NCBI RefSeq assembly: GCF_001280005.1
Contig: NZ_LGDW01000142.1
Location: 1-54,583, forward strand
Source of the DNA: Streptomyces sp. NRRL WC-3618
Lineage (GTDB): Bacteria > Actinomycetota > Actinomycetes > Streptomycetales > Streptomycetaceae
Direction of reading: 5' to 3'
Length of the DNA stretch: 54,583 nucleotides
This document shows, piece by piece, positions 1 to 8,937 of the stretch; position 1 is the stretch's first letter; each line of letters begins with the position of its first letter. The notes below the pieces were generated by a model. The model searched no databases. It was not told the DNA's origin and was given only the letters and a program-made list of their open reading frames with translations. Both the position numbers and the translations under genes were made by a program.

Positions 1-861
1 CCCCCACCCCAACCGCCGTACCGCACACCGCAGTACGAGGAGCCGCCGCCCCAAGTCCCGTACGAGCAACCGCAACCGCACCTTGACCCTCACCAGCTGC
101 ACGAGGAACTGCGCGACCACGAACGCGGAAACCCCATGCAACGCAGCTACCTGATGGCGAAGTTGCACAAATTCTCCGACGACGTACTGCTCCACGAACT
201 GCGCTCCGACGAACTCCCCCCGGACTCGGTGGAGTTGCTCCTGGCCGAACTGGGCACCCACCAGCGCCGTATGAACCGCGCCCCGGAGATGCAACACGCG
301 CTGTGCGCGCAGGTACTCGAACGGAACCTGTACCTGGCACCCCAGGGACGGACCGGGGAGGCAGTGTCGGGCACGGCCCTGGCGGGCCGGGCGGCGGACC
401 TCTTCACCTGGGCGGTCGCCCCGCTGGCCCGGGACGGGCGCTATCTGCGCGACCTGCAAGAGCTGATGCACAGCATGAGCCGGGCCTCTCACCCCATCGG
501 GAGCAACTGGCTCGAGCAGAGCATCCTCTCGCCGGCGAACGGCAAGGTCCCCGACCTGCCGCCACCGGTATGGCGACAACTCCTGCACGAGGCGCTGACC
601 CGCGAGGACCAGAGAGCGACACCATCGCCTGCTTCCCCCTTGCCCTCGATGCCCTCGATGCATCCGATGCATCCGATGCCCTCGACAACCACGACGACGA
701 CCTCACCGATCTCGACGACCACGACGACCTCACTCATCGCACCCGAATCCTCGACCCCCGCGTCCCGCCTCTCCGAGCTGTCGAACAACGTGGGGTGCGT
801 GGTCGGGGTGAGTCTCGCGGTGATCGTCGTACTCATCGCGATCGTGCTGATGGTGATGTGA
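1..861 (+). CDS. Pro/Thr-rich protein with C-terminal membrane anchor (5' partial)
   Basis: The reading frame is open from the first base, so the true start lies outside the window. An in-frame ATG at 136 is internal, because about 45 Pro/Gln/Tyr-rich residues precede it without a stop. The middle (roughly codons 60-200) is a compact charged helical region. It is followed by a Met/Pro/Ser and Thr-rich low-complexity linker built on short DNA repeats near 640-740. The last ~25 residues form one hydrophobic helix (GVSLAVIVVLIAIVLMVM), consistent with a C-terminal membrane anchor and the bulk of the protein in the cytoplasm. I do not recognise the family. It ends 52 bp before a lipoprotein gene on the same strand. 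Confidence 0.6.
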   Translation, partial: PPPQPPYRTPQYEEPPPQVPYEQPQPHLDPHQLHEELRDHERGNPMQRSYLMAKLHKFSDDVLLHELRSDELPPDSVELLLAELGTHQRRMNRAPEMQHALCAQVLERNLYLAPQGRTGEAVSGTALAGRAADLFTWAVAPLARDGRYLRDLQELMHSMSRASHPIGSNWLEQSILSPANGKVPDLPPPVWRQLLHEALTREDQRATPSPASPLPSMPSMHPMHPMPSTTTTTTSPISTTTTTSLIAPESSTPASRLSELSNNVGCVVGVSLAVIVVLIAIVLMVM

Positions 862-913
862 GGGAACTACGCTGACCGTCGTTTTCACAACAGCGACGGA
901 CGGGGACCAGCAC

Positions 914-1420
914 ATGCCCAGCAGGAAACGCCTGATGGTGGCCGGTATATCGATGATTCTCATGGCCACCCTCGGGGCATGCGGGGGCGGTGGCGGTGGC
1001 GGGAACCCCACCGCCGTGGGGAGCGGCGGCGGCGACCGGAGCGCGCCGGATCCGACGCCGACCACGGACACGGTCACCGGAGTCCGCGAAGCCGTCCGCC
1101 ACATCACCCGGAAGACGGCCAGGGCCACGCGCCCGCACCTGATCCAGAAGTGCAAGACCACCAAGAGCCCGAAGGGGCCCAAGGGGTCGAAGGGATCCAA
1201 GAGCACTCGCAAGTGTTCGAGCGTCCACAAGGGCACCGAGACGTACACCCGGGTGGTCCGTCAGGAACGCTGGTGCGTGAGCCTGAACGACGTGAACGGC
1301 GACACCGCCAAGGACGCCGTCTGGTACGAGGTCACGCACGCGACCTACACGCAGATCACCGCCGCGAACCGCCTCGCCAAGGTGAAGTTCACGCCGGAGG
1401 CCACCGGTTGCGGCCAGTGA
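914..1420 (+). CDS. Putative lipoprotein
   Basis: The product is 168 residues. It begins with a basic n-region, a hydrophobic core and a lipobox (LGAC, Cys at about residue 23) followed by a run of glycines, so it should be lipidated and held on the outer face of the membrane. A Thr/Pro/Gly spacer leads to a Lys/Cys-containing region (KCKTTK...TRKCSS) and a C-terminal domain with conserved-looking Trp and Cys residues (ERWCVSL, ATGCGQ). The four later cysteines could form disulfides. Function unknown; it looks like a small exported protein typical of streptomycetes. Confidence 0.65.
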   Translation: MPSRKRLMVAGISMILMATLGACGGGGGGGNPTAVGSGGGDRSAPDPTPTTDTVTGVREAVRHITRKTARATRPHLIQKCKTTKSPKGPKGSKGSKSTRKCSSVHKGTETYTRVVRQERWCVSLNDVNGDTAKDAVWYEVTHATYTQITAANRLAKVKFTPEATGCGQ

Positions 1421-1639
1421 CGCCCCGCTCCCTCGACCAGACGGCGAGTCAAGTTACTCAACCGTAATCTTCCGGCTGCTACCCGAAGTAACCGACCGGT
1501 AGGTACGGTCCAGGCGAACCACTTCAGTGAGCCGAACCGCGCAGTACGTCGAACCGCGCACCAAGGAGAGGCCGTGTCCCGGCCTCTCCCTGGTTCCTTG
1601 GCTTCCTGTCCCCTCCCCCCACTTCTCAGGAGGTTCGCC

Positions 1640-2980
1640 ATGCCCGCACGCAGACGGCTCCTGGCCGCAGCGCTCACCGCTGCGACTTGTCTGGGCGCTC
1701 AGGTTCTCTCGTATACGACAGCCACGGCGGCGGACACGTCGTCGACGCGGACGGTCGTGTCCCGAGGTGTGGAGATCCCGGCGTTCTACACGCCACCGGC
1801 CACTCTCCCCACCGCCGACGGCGCGCTGATCCGTACCGAACCACTCCCCCTCGCCATCTCCCTCCCCACCCTCCACGGCCCCCTGCCCGGCCGGGCGACC
1901 CGCCTGATGTACAAGTCCACGGACTCGAACGGCACCCCGGTCGCGGTCACCGGCGCGTACATCGAACCGACGGCGACCTGGAGGGGCGGCGGCCCGCGCC
2001 CGCTGGTGGCGGTGGCCCCCGGCACGATGGGCCAGGGCGACCAGTGCGCGGCTTCCATGGGCCTGGAGCACCCTCTGAACCTCAACGGCCGCACCGTCTC
2101 GGTCGGCTACGAGGACATCGCGATCTACCGCCTCCTGGCGACCGGCGCCGCGGTCGTCGTCACGGACTACGCCGGCCTCGGAGCGACGGACCGCCTCCAC
2201 ACGTACGTCAACCGCCTCGACGAGGCCCACGCCGTACTGGACGCGGTACGCGCCGCCCGCTCCCTCCCCGGCACCTCGGTCACGCCGGCTTCCCGGGTGG
2301 GCCTGTTCGGCTACAGCCAGGGCGGCGGAGCAACGGCGGCGGCAGCGGAACTCCAGCCCTCCTACGCCCCCGACATCAGCCTCGCGGGCACCTACTCGGG
2401 GGCCCCGCCGGCCGACCTGACCGAGGTCACGAAGGCGATCGACGGCAGTGAACTGACGGGCGCGCTGGCCTGGTCGCTCAACGGCTTCCTCCAGTCCGAC
2501 CCCACCCTGAGGCCGATGGCGGAGGCCCACCTGAACGCGGCGGGGAAAGCGGCCCTGACCGACCTGTCGACGATGTGCGTGGGCGACGCGCTGTTCGGCT
2601 ACGGCTACACCAAGAGCACGAAGTGGACGACGGACGGCGAGTCCCTGGCCGACATCATCGAGTCCACCCCGGCCTTCCGGACCTTCCTGAACGGCCAGCG
2701 CATCGGCAACCTCACACCGTCGGGCCCGATCCGCATAGCAACGGGCGTCAGCGACAACCTGGTTCCGCACGGACAGGCCCGCCGCCTGGCCAAGGACTGG
2801 TGCGAAAAGGGCGCGGACGTCACGTACAGACCGGTGATCCTCCCGAACGTGATCAGCCCCCTCCTCAACCACTTCACCCCACTCCTCACAGACCAGGGCA
2901 CCGCGGTGACCTGGCTGACGGACCGCCTGTCGGGCAAGCCGGCGAGATCGAACTGCGGGAGCTTGGGGATCCTGCCGTGA
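1640..2980 (+). CDS. Secreted lipase/esterase of the LIP family
   Basis: This is an alpha/beta-hydrolase of the secretory-lipase family. The start at 1640 is chosen because an AGGAGG-type ribosome site sits immediately upstream and gives a clean signal peptide (MPARRRLLAAALTAATCLGA, cleavage near TATAA). The mature protein has the nucleophile elbow GYSQGG, the usual context of the catalytic serine. The later GVSDNLVPHGQ segment fits the acid residue, and the His is probably in the NHFTP segment near the C-terminus. About 447 residues is normal for the family. Likely role: hydrolysis of extracellular triglycerides or other esters. The gene stands alone and is followed by a strong hairpin at 3012-3060. 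Confidence 0.8.
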   Translation: MPARRRLLAAALTAATCLGAQVLSYTTATAADTSSTRTVVSRGVEIPAFYTPPATLPTADGALIRTEPLPLAISLPTLHGPLPGRATRLMYKSTDSNGTPVAVTGAYIEPTATWRGGGPRPLVAVAPGTMGQGDQCAASMGLEHPLNLNGRTVSVGYEDIAIYRLLATGAAVVVTDYAGLGATDRLHTYVNRLDEAHAVLDAVRAARSLPGTSVTPASRVGLFGYSQGGGATAAAAELQPSYAPDISLAGTYSGAPPADLTEVTKAIDGSELTGALAWSLNGFLQSDPTLRPMAEAHLNAAGKAALTDLSTMCVGDALFGYGYTKSTKWTTDGESLADIIESTPAFRTFLNGQRIGNLTPSGPIRIATGVSDNLVPHGQARRLAKDWCEKGADVTYRPVILPNVISPLLNHFTPLLTDQGTAVTWLTDRLSGKPARSNCGSLGILP

Positions 2981-3011
2981 GTGGGTCGGGTGAGTGACTG
3001 CCGTAGGCAGA

Positions 3012-3060
3012 GACAGCGAGGCTGACCGGGGGCTGTGCCCCACCGGTCAGCCTCGCTGTC
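3012..3060. terminator. Strong stem-loop behind the lipase gene
   Basis: A perfect 18-bp inverted repeat (3012-3029 with 3043-3060) encloses a 13-base loop. It starts 31 bp after the lipase stop. There is no U-tract, as is usual in Streptomyces. It could act in both directions, since a gene remnant ends inside it from the other strand. Confidence 0.75.
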
Positions 3061-3307
3061 GCCGCCATGACGGATCACGTCCCGCAAGCCCCCACGCCCG
3101 CTCGAACAGGGACGCATCGGCCGACACGGCGACCTCGGGCCCGTACACGCCATACCGCCTGGCGATCTCAGCCTTGCCTGCGATGTCCTCGTGCAGCGCT
3201 GCGGCGAGTTCGTCGTCCACGTCGACCTTCTGCCCGGTGGCAACAGCAAGGTCCCACCCAAGTCGCGCCCGACAAGGCCCACCCCGACTGAAGCGGAAGC
3301 GAGAATC
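3047..3307 (-). pseudogene. Remnant of an unidentified coding sequence
   Basis: One minus-strand frame reads as protein with good third-position GC: RLGWDLAVATGQ, then ALHEDIAGKAEIARRYGVYG, and it ends GLAGRDPSWRRQRG at a stop (3047-3049) inside the terminator stem. Upstream the frame is closed by a TGA at 3308-3310 with no convincing start or ribosome site. I read it as the C-terminal end of a gene whose 5' part is lost or frameshifted. No family assigned. Confidence 0.35.
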
Positions 3308-3492
3308 TCAGCCCACGGACCGGCCGCACGAATGGCCGCCCCGAAGTGCCTGGCCGACCTGGGCTGCTTAGCGTCGTCCTGCACACACCCGTGCAGACGC
3401 ACCGCGTCGAGCTTCTGCCCCCGAATACCGGGCGGCAGGCATCTTGCCGAACGGCATGGTCCGGCAGCGAAGCGTGTCCATCAAGAGCGGAG

Positions 3493-4104
3493 ATGCCGAT
3501 GAGCGAGTGCGCCGAACTCGTGCACATCGCGGTCATCGGGGACTGCCCCGTCTTCCGGCACGGCATCTCGCAACTGATCGGCACCGCTCCCGACATCCAC
3601 CTGGTCGCGGCCGTGCCGTCGATCGAGAGCGCGGACGGCAGCCTACGCGGCGCGGAGGTCGTCCTGATGGACCTCCAGCAGTCCGCCCCAAGACTCGCGG
3701 CGACGGTGACGAAGCTGCGGAGAAAGGGCCATGCCGTCCTCGTCGTGTCGTCCTCACCGCAGCTCGACGCGGTTCAGGTGATCCAGGCGGGCGCGAGCGG
3801 CTATCTGAGCCGACAGGTCGGGGGAGAGGAACTCCTTGCGGCGATCAGAGCCGTGGGCGCGGGCGACGGTTACGTGTCCGCGCCGGCCAGCCATCTGGTC
3901 GGACGATCCCCCCGTTTCACGGACCGGGAGCAGGAAATCCTGTGCCTTCTCGCCAATGGATCGAAGGACCATGAAATCGCCGCCGCATTGGGAATCAGTA
4001 AGCACACCGTCCAGTCGCACCTTGACCGGATCGGCGAGAAAACGGGCTCTCGACGCCGTCCCGACCTGACCCGAATCGCCATCGAAAACGGTCTCACCAG
4101 CTGA
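3493..4104 (+). CDS. NarL/FixJ-type response regulator (LuxR HTH)
   Basis: The N-terminal receiver domain (about residues 10-120) has the beta-3 aspartate in VVLMDLQ and the beta-4 Ser/Thr region VLVVSSS. The C-terminal LuxR helix-turn-helix (about residues 140-200) has the signatures FTDREQEILCLLANG and AAALGISKHTVQSHL. The start at 3493 is supported by a GAGCGGAG ribosome site; a second ATG at 3499 is possible. No sensor kinase gene is adjacent, so it is an orphan regulator in this window. Just downstream lie two copies of an 18-bp sequence and a frameshifted copy of its own DNA-binding domain. Together with a small secreted protein gene at 4609 they suggest local autoregulation and a nearby target. 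Confidence 0.8.
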   Translation: MPMSECAELVHIAVIGDCPVFRHGISQLIGTAPDIHLVAAVPSIESADGSLRGAEVVLMDLQQSAPRLAATVTKLRRKGHAVLVVSSSPQLDAVQVIQAGASGYLSRQVGGEELLAAIRAVGAGDGYVSAPASHLVGRSPRFTDREQEILCLLANGSKDHEIAAALGISKHTVQSHLDRIGEKTGSRRRPDLTRIAIENGLTS

Positions 4105-4116
4105 AACAGGATCCGC

Positions 4117-4148
4117 CGTGGGTAGTTCTGCCCCGCAGTCCGTGGGTA
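4117..4148 (+). promoter_or_regulatory. Paired GTGGGTA motif, copy 1 (candidate operator)
   Basis: The 18-mer CGTGGGTAGTTCTGCCCC (4117-4134) is repeated exactly at 4378-4395. Within it GGGTAG-TT-CTGCCC is an imperfect dyad. A second GTGGGTA follows exactly 24 bp after the first (4118 and 4142). Copy 2 keeps the same spacing, which suggests a protein-binding site, perhaps for the LuxR regulator just upstream. Confidence 0.45.
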
Positions 4149-4156
4149 AAATCCCC

Positions 4157-4357
4157 GCATTTCACGGATCGCGATCGAGAGGTTCTACGGCTTCTCGCCA
4201 CCGGCGTGACCGACCACGAGATTGCCCGCCAGCTTCGTATCAGCAAGCATACGGTCCCATTCGCACCTCGATCGAATCGCGGAGAAAACGGGGACCCGGC
4301 GCAGATTCGACCTGACACGCCTGGCAATCGATCACGGACTCACCGGCAGGGCGTAGA
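4157..4357 (+). pseudogene. Frameshifted duplicate of the LuxR HTH domain
   Basis: The first frame reads HFTDRDREVLRLLATG then DHEIARQLRISKHTV, closely matching the HTH of the regulator at 3493. After HTV one extra base relative to the intact copy shifts the frame. The remainder continues in the next frame as SHLDRIAEKTGTRRRFDLTR and LAIDHGLTG, ending at TAG (4353-4355). There is no receiver domain. It is a partial tandem duplication of the upstream gene broken by a 1-bp insertion, and not expected to be functional. Confidence 0.75.
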
Positions 4358-4377
4358 CCTGCACCGGCGCACCGTTT

Positions 4378-4409
4378 CGTGGGTAGTTCTGCCCCTCGAC
4401 CCATGGGTA
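4378..4409 (+). promoter_or_regulatory. Paired GTGGGTA motif, copy 2 (candidate operator)
   Basis: This is the second exact copy of the 18-mer (4378-4395), followed 24 bp downstream by ATGGGTA (4403-4409). It lies about 200 bp upstream of the secreted protein gene at 4609 and after the broken LuxR copy, so it could control that gene. Confidence 0.45.
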
Positions 4410-4608
4410 GCCGTTCCCCTTGACCTCCACGCGTCAAAGCCGGACGTTAGGTGAAGGAAGTTCACATCACCGCCACAGTCAGAACAGCGAAAACGGCATT
4501 CGTCCCGTGGCACGTCGAGCGGTGATGGCCAACGGGGATACCCAGAGATTTCAACCGCTTCCCATTTCAGCCGCGTTCGCAGCGCGAGCCGACAATCTAG
4601 GAGAAGCC

Positions 4609-5004
4609 ATGCGCAAGCGCATCACCATTCTCGCCATCGCAGCGGTGCTGCCCCTGACGGGTGTGGCTACCCTCGCGGCGACAGGCACGGCAGGAGCCGA
4701 TCCGGCGAAGGCGAAGGTCACGGTCCAGGGCAGCGTCGATGAGTGCGACAACGGGAACCCCCCCGAGAAGGTACTCATCACGGCGCCAGGCGTGACACCC
4801 AAGGACGACGATGACCCGGACATGCCAAACACGGGCAAGTACTCGATCACCCTCACGGATGTCCCCAAGAACAAGGGCAAGGGCGTAAAGGCCCTCGCTA
4901 CCGTGACCTGCGAGGGGGGCGGCACGTATTCGAAGACCTTCACACTCAAGCGCCCGCCCGGCACTACGACGGTTCAGGGGCCCGTGAATCTCGAGTCGCC
5001 GTAG
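4609..5004 (+). CDS. Small secreted protein
   Basis: The start at 4609 has a TAGGAGAAG ribosome site and gives a typical Sec signal peptide (MRKRITILAIAAVLPLTGVA, cleavage near GTAGA). The mature part is ~105 residues, acidic in the middle (KDDDDPD), with two cysteines (DECDNG and VTCEGG) that may form a disulfide, and a beta-rich pattern ending GTTTVQGPVNL. Family unknown. It lies downstream of the LuxR regulator and its repeated motif, so it is a possible target. A hairpin follows at 5028-5058. Confidence 0.65.
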   Translation: MRKRITILAIAAVLPLTGVATLAATGTAGADPAKAKVTVQGSVDECDNGNPPEKVLITAPGVTPKDDDDPDMPNTGKYSITLTDVPKNKGKGVKALATVTCEGGGTYSKTFTLKRPPGTTTVQGPVNLESP

Positions 5005-5027
5005 GGCAACCTCTGCTCGTACGGCTC

Positions 5028-5058
5028 GGCCGGGTCTCGCGCTGCGTGAGACCCGGCC
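5028..5058. terminator. Stem-loop terminator
   Basis: An 11-bp perfect inverted repeat (GGCCGGGTCTC with GAGACCCGGCC) around a 9-base loop lies 24 bp after the small secreted protein gene. Confidence 0.7.
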
Positions 5059-5126
5059 GGCCATGTGTTCCTAGCCTCGCGCTTTCACGAGGTGGGCTGT
5101 CCAAGAGCTGATCAGAAACACGGAAA

Positions 5127-6423
5127 GTGCCCTTGACCTGCAACGATAGGACTGCTGAGGGTCCTGTTGGCTGCAAGGAGAAGAGCACTTTCCAGGTGAG
5201 AGAGCCTATCTCGTCGTATCCACATGTCCGTGTCCAGGGAGACGGTCGGCAGGTGCTCTCGCAGGCCCGTGCGGTCCTGCTGCTGGAGACGGTCCGCAAG
5301 ACGGGCCTTGACCAGGCGATATCCGCAGCTCTGGCTCCGTGGCGCAAACCGCGGGCCGTCCACGATCCCGGCAGGATCCTCCTGGACGTCGCCATGGCAG
5401 TCGCACTGGGCGGTGACTGCCTCGCGGACGTCGCCATGCTGCGGTGTGAGCCGGCCATCTTCGGCCCGGTCGCCTCCGACCCGACCGTCTCCCGCCTGAT
5501 CGACACCCTCGCCGCATCCGGCGAGAAAGCCCTGCAGGCCGTCCGCTCCGCACGCTCCGAAGTCCGTCATCGCGCCTGGTCGTTGGCGGGCGAGAACGCC
5601 CCGGACGCCGACGGTCAGGTCACCGTCGACCTCGACGGCGTCCTCGTGATCGCCCACTCCGACAAGCAGGACGCGGCCGCGACCTGGAAGAAGACCTACA
5701 CGTACTGAAGGTCCCCGCCCCGGCTTGGACCCCGGCCGTCGAGACCGACGGTGAGGCCCGGGACGGGGCCTGGGTCGCCGAGCTCACCGGCAAGCTCCTG
5801 GACGCCTGGCCCAAGGGCATGCGGCTCACGTGCTTCGCGACCAACACCACCGGCCGGCCGATCGCCGAGCTCGAACTCCGTCACCGGCTCCGGGCACGGG
5901 CCGAGGACCGGATCCGCAACGCCCGGGCCACCGGCCCACGCAACCTGCCCCCGCACGACACCGCCCAGAACCGGGTCTGGACGGAGATCGTCCAGATCGC
6001 GCTCGACCTGCTGACCTGGATGCCCATGCTCGCCCTGACCGGCCGGGCAAGGCTCTGGGAACCGCGTCGCCTGGGTTCCGCCTGTTCTCCGCAGCCGGCC
6101 AGCTCGTCACCACCGGTCGGCGCAGGATTCTCCGCCTCGCCCGGCACTGGCCCTGGACCGACGAGATCACCGCCGCCCTTGAACGGCTCGCGCTCCTGCC
6201 CGACCCCGGCCGACCAGCAACCCACCGCCCCTGCGACAGCATCACCCGCCCCGGGCAGTGGAGCCCGGCGCCCACCCGACACGACAGCCGGGCCACCAGC
6301 CCGCCCGGCATCAGCTCCGGAAAGCAAAAGGGTCCACCGACTCCGTCAGCGGACCCTCAAGAAAGATCGAGGCTAAGATCTTGGCCCCAGCATCGTGCTT
6401 TAACGGGCAGGTCCACAGACTGA
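5127..6423 (+). pseudogene. IS1380-family transposase, internally deleted and frameshifted
   Basis: The N-terminal part (5127-5708) reads LLLETVRKTGLDQAI, then DVAMAVALGGDCLADVAMLR, DPTVSRLIDTLA and the first catalytic aspartate context VTVDLDGVLV; it stops after TWKKTYTY. The C-terminal part resumes from about 5710 (KVPAPAWTPAV... ELRHRLRARAEDRIRNAR) and shifts frame near 6045 into FRLFSAAGQLVTTGRRR. The central part carrying the second catalytic aspartate is missing, so the element is dead. A short inverted repeat (6377-6388 with 6442-6453) lies at its right edge. Another scrap of the same family sits at 40718. Confidence 0.8.
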
Positions 6424-6524
6424 CCGACGCCATCAGCTTACGGGGCCAAGATCACTCGACCCAAAGCAGCTCCAGCCCAAAGCCGCTGCACCGACCTCTG
6501 CGCAGCAAGCCCTGACTGGACGGA

Positions 6525-6559
6525 CTCGAATTGGTGACCTAGTCTATAAGTAATTCGAG
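6525..6559. repeat. Inverted repeat upstream of the low-GC secreted protein
   Basis: CTCGAATT (6525-6532) and AATTCGAG (6552-6559) form perfect 8-bp arms with a 19-bp AT-rich spacer. The repeat lies about 150 bp before the gene at 6707. It may be an operator or a mark of the insertion edge. Nothing else is recognised between 6454 and 6706 except AT-rich promoter-like sequence. Confidence 0.3.
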
Positions 6560-6706
6560 AAGCATCACCCGGCCACTCCATTGGGAGCGGATCTTAACTG
6601 TGGATCTTCTTCTTTTCCCGGGGGAGAGCTTCGCTAATTTCGTTGCCGTCACTGCCTAACGCCTGTCGATTCACTAAAAGAAAGTGAACGAGAGAGAGGC
6701 AATGCG

Positions 6707-7375
6707 ATGAAAGAAAAGTCGATTGTATTCGCCGCCCTGGCAACCACAATAGGCCTTATAGCCCTCCTTTTCCCAGCCGGGGCCGTCGCCGCTGGGGAGG
6801 CAATCAGTGTCAGCCCAGCAACTGGACCCGCCGGCTCTGCGGTTACCATCTCAGGCACAGGGTGGGAGGAGCACGGTTCACGGGAACTTTCTGTGTCAAT
6901 CACCATGGACGGGACGCCGGTAGCCACTGCTCACCCAAGCAAGTCAGGCACTTTCCGAGTGCACGCAACGGTCCCTAAATCAGCGTCAGGAACAGTCAAA
7001 ATATCGGCCATCATTGGGAATGGTGGTGCAGCTTACGCCACCTTTAAGGTGGGAGCGAAGAGAGCTGGATGCCCGACGAATACTCAGATAGCCTCCATCC
7101 CGGGAGCTGGGTCGGTTGGCTCAAAGTTTCTGCAAAAGGGAAGCGGATGGCTCCCCGGAGGCGTCGTGCACGTCGTCCTTCCCCATGGGTCAAAGGCTCT
7201 CTTTCTGAGCATCTCGGGTGGGGCAGCCCGCGTGGGTAGCGGCGGAGGCTGGCAGAAAGTGGTGACAGTAGGCAAGGGCACTCCCCACGGTCACTACACC
7301 TACACCGCTACAGAGAGCGCGCCTAAGTGCCCCTCTGGAAAGATCACGAAGACAGGATCTTTCACTGTGCGGTGA
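6707..7375 (+). CDS. Secreted IPT/TIG-like protein
   Basis: The product is 222 residues with a signal peptide (MKEKSIVFAALATTIGLIAL, cleavage after AVAA). A purine-rich ribosome site (GAGAGAGAGG) supports the start. The first half reads as an immunoglobulin-like fold of the IPT/TIG type (ISVSPATGPAGSAVTISGTGW). The second half repeats the theme (IPGAGSVGSKFLQKGSGWLPGG). Two cysteines, in AGCPT and PKCPSG, may pair. Codons are noticeably less GC-biased than in the neighbours, and the gene sits between two dead transposons, so it was probably acquired by transfer. Extracellular binding or adhesion is a guess. Confidence 0.7.
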   Translation: MKEKSIVFAALATTIGLIALLFPAGAVAAGEAISVSPATGPAGSAVTISGTGWEEHGSRELSVSITMDGTPVATAHPSKSGTFRVHATVPKSASGTVKISAIIGNGGAAYATFKVGAKRAGCPTNTQIASIPGAGSVGSKFLQKGSGWLPGGVVHVVLPHGSKALFLSISGGAARVGSGGGWQKVVTVGKGTPHGHYTYTATESAPKCPSGKITKTGSFTVR

Positions 7376-7384
7376 CTTGAAGCA

Positions 7385-7431
7385 GTAGACGGTTCCGGTC
7401 CGATCCAGAACACGGAACCGGGACCGTCTAC
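7385..7431. terminator. Stem-loop after the IPT-like gene
   Basis: GTAGACGGTTCC (7385-7396) pairs with GGACCGTCTAC (7421-7431) with one bulge. The hairpin starts 10 bp after the stop at 7375. Confidence 0.55.
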
Positions 7432-7520
7432 GCACTGGGCTGAGGTGCAGCGGCGGATCCGCAGGGCAGTGCACCAGCGCCCTGCGGGCCGTCCACAGTT
7501 AATTAAAAGGGCGCTCAACG

Positions 7521-8217
7521 ATGACCAGCGTCGACAACACCCACGGCTCAGCAGCACGTCAGTGCGTTGATCGACGACGAGGCGGCTACCGCAGGTCCCG
7601 GCCGCCGGTGGTCAGTTTTGGCTGTGCCGTGTGAGCGGCCATTGAAGAGCTGAGTGGCCAGCCGGCAGTTCCTTCTCGCATGGAGGCTCGGCCCGCTCGC
7701 CGGAACACTGCTGCAGCGCGGCTGAGGCCGGTGGGCACCAAAGATGCTGGGTTCACAAAACAGCCAACTGCCTCGACAGCCTCCCAAAGTCGGCCCAACT
7801 CGCAGCCAAGAAGGCCATCCAGGACATCTACAACGCCGAGGACCGCGAGCACGCGGCAGCCGCGGTCAAGGCGTTCGCCAGGCAGTACGGCGCGAAGTTC
7901 CCCAAGGCCGTCAAGAAGATCACCGATGACGAGGCCGAGCTGCTGGCGTTCTACGACTTCCCCGCCGAGCACTGGATCCACCTGCGCACCACGAACCCCA
8001 TATCGAGTCGACCTTCGCAACCGTCCGGCTGCGGACCAAGGTCACCAAAGGGGCTGGCTCCCGAGCCGCTGCCCTGGCCACGGTCTTCAAGCTCGTCGAG
8101 TCCGCCCAGACCCGCTGGCGATCAGTGAACGCACCCCAACTCGTCGCTCTCGTCCGAGCCGGAGCCCGCTTCGAACGCGGCCACCTCGTCGAACGCCCCG
8201 AAGTCCACGCGGCCTGA
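7521..8217 (+). pseudogene. IS256-family (mutator) transposase remnant
   Basis: The start reads MTSVDNTHGSAAR and, after a frameshift, ALIDDEAATAGP, like the N-terminus of IS256 transposases. The catalytic core is missing. From 7766 the C-terminal part appears (NCLDSLPKSAQ, AEDREHAAAAVKAFARQYG, FYDFPAEHWIHLRTTNPI). It then changes frame near 8001 into ESTFATVRLRTKVTKGAGS and ends RPEVHAA at TGA 8215-8217. At least two frameshifts plus a core deletion make it non-functional. Confidence 0.75.
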
Positions 8218-8300
8218 ACCGGCATACCTCCCAGAAAAATGCTCAGACCCCGTGCGGGCATGTCATGGGAAGATCCGCTGAACCGCAGGGGGTGGAGTGC

Positions 8301-8900
8301 ATGGGGCTTGACTACAGCTACGAGATCTTTACGCCTGCTCGGAACGTCACCGGCGCACTGGTCGAGCTCGCCGCGCTGGCGCCGCGCACCGATCGAGTGC
8401 CGCCGCTTACCCTCACCTTGCCCGGCGGTGACCAGGTCGTTGTCCCGTTCACCTCCAACTTCAAGAGCGAGCCGGTCGATTGCTCCACAGGCAGCACGCT
8501 TGAACTCGACACCTCCATCATGTTCGGCGTCGACGACGCGGTGCGCGAGTACGTCGACACCGTCCACGACCCGGAACCCGACGAGCTCGGGAGAGTTGCG
8601 ATCGGGTACGTCTATCTCACGGTCCGGTTCGCGTCCTGGCTGCACCCCCACTACGCGTCGCTGGAGTTCACCGCAGCTACGACAGGGATGAGCCGGATGT
8701 TCGAGCGGTCCGCAAGCGTCAGAGCAGTGTTCACCGACCTCACTGTCGCCAGCGGCGGAGTGTGCTGCGCGCTCGATACCGAGAGCGACACCTTGCAAAT
8801 ATGCTGGCTGAACGGTCAGCCGATCCAGGAGATAGTTCCCGGCCCGTGCTTCGCGAGCTACCGTGACCTCGTGGCAACTTGGCCAGGCCAAGACCGGTGA
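8301..8900 (+). CDS. Conserved hypothetical protein
   Basis: The start at 8301 is chosen for the GGGGGTGG ribosome site 5-12 bp upstream and the product start MGLDYSYEIFTPARNV. The 199-residue product is soluble, acidic and has no signal peptide. It has beta-strand-like stretches (GYVYLTVRFASWL) and a GVCCALDTE segment with adjacent cysteines. Codon use is normal for Streptomyces. I do not recognise the family. It stands alone between an IS256 remnant and an IS481 element. Confidence 0.6.
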   Translation: MGLDYSYEIFTPARNVTGALVELAALAPRTDRVPPLTLTLPGGDQVVVPFTSNFKSEPVDCSTGSTLELDTSIMFGVDDAVREYVDTVHDPEPDELGRVAIGYVYLTVRFASWLHPHYASLEFTAATTGMSRMFERSASVRAVFTDLTVASGGVCCALDTESDTLQICWLNGQPIQEIVPGPCFASYRDLVATWPGQDR

Positions 8901-8937
8901 CGAATCCAGAGCCCCCCGTTCGGAGCGTAGCGAGCCG

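Noticed and set aside
2605..3402. Long minus-strand open frame opposite the end of the lipase gene
   Set aside because: It is mostly the antisense shadow of the lipase. Only its far end overlaps a protein-like stretch, and that stretch is in a different frame.
6377..6453. Intact terminal inverted repeats of the IS1380 element
   Set aside because: The 12-bp arms lie close together on one side of the transposase remnant, so they form a local hairpin rather than the two ends of an element.
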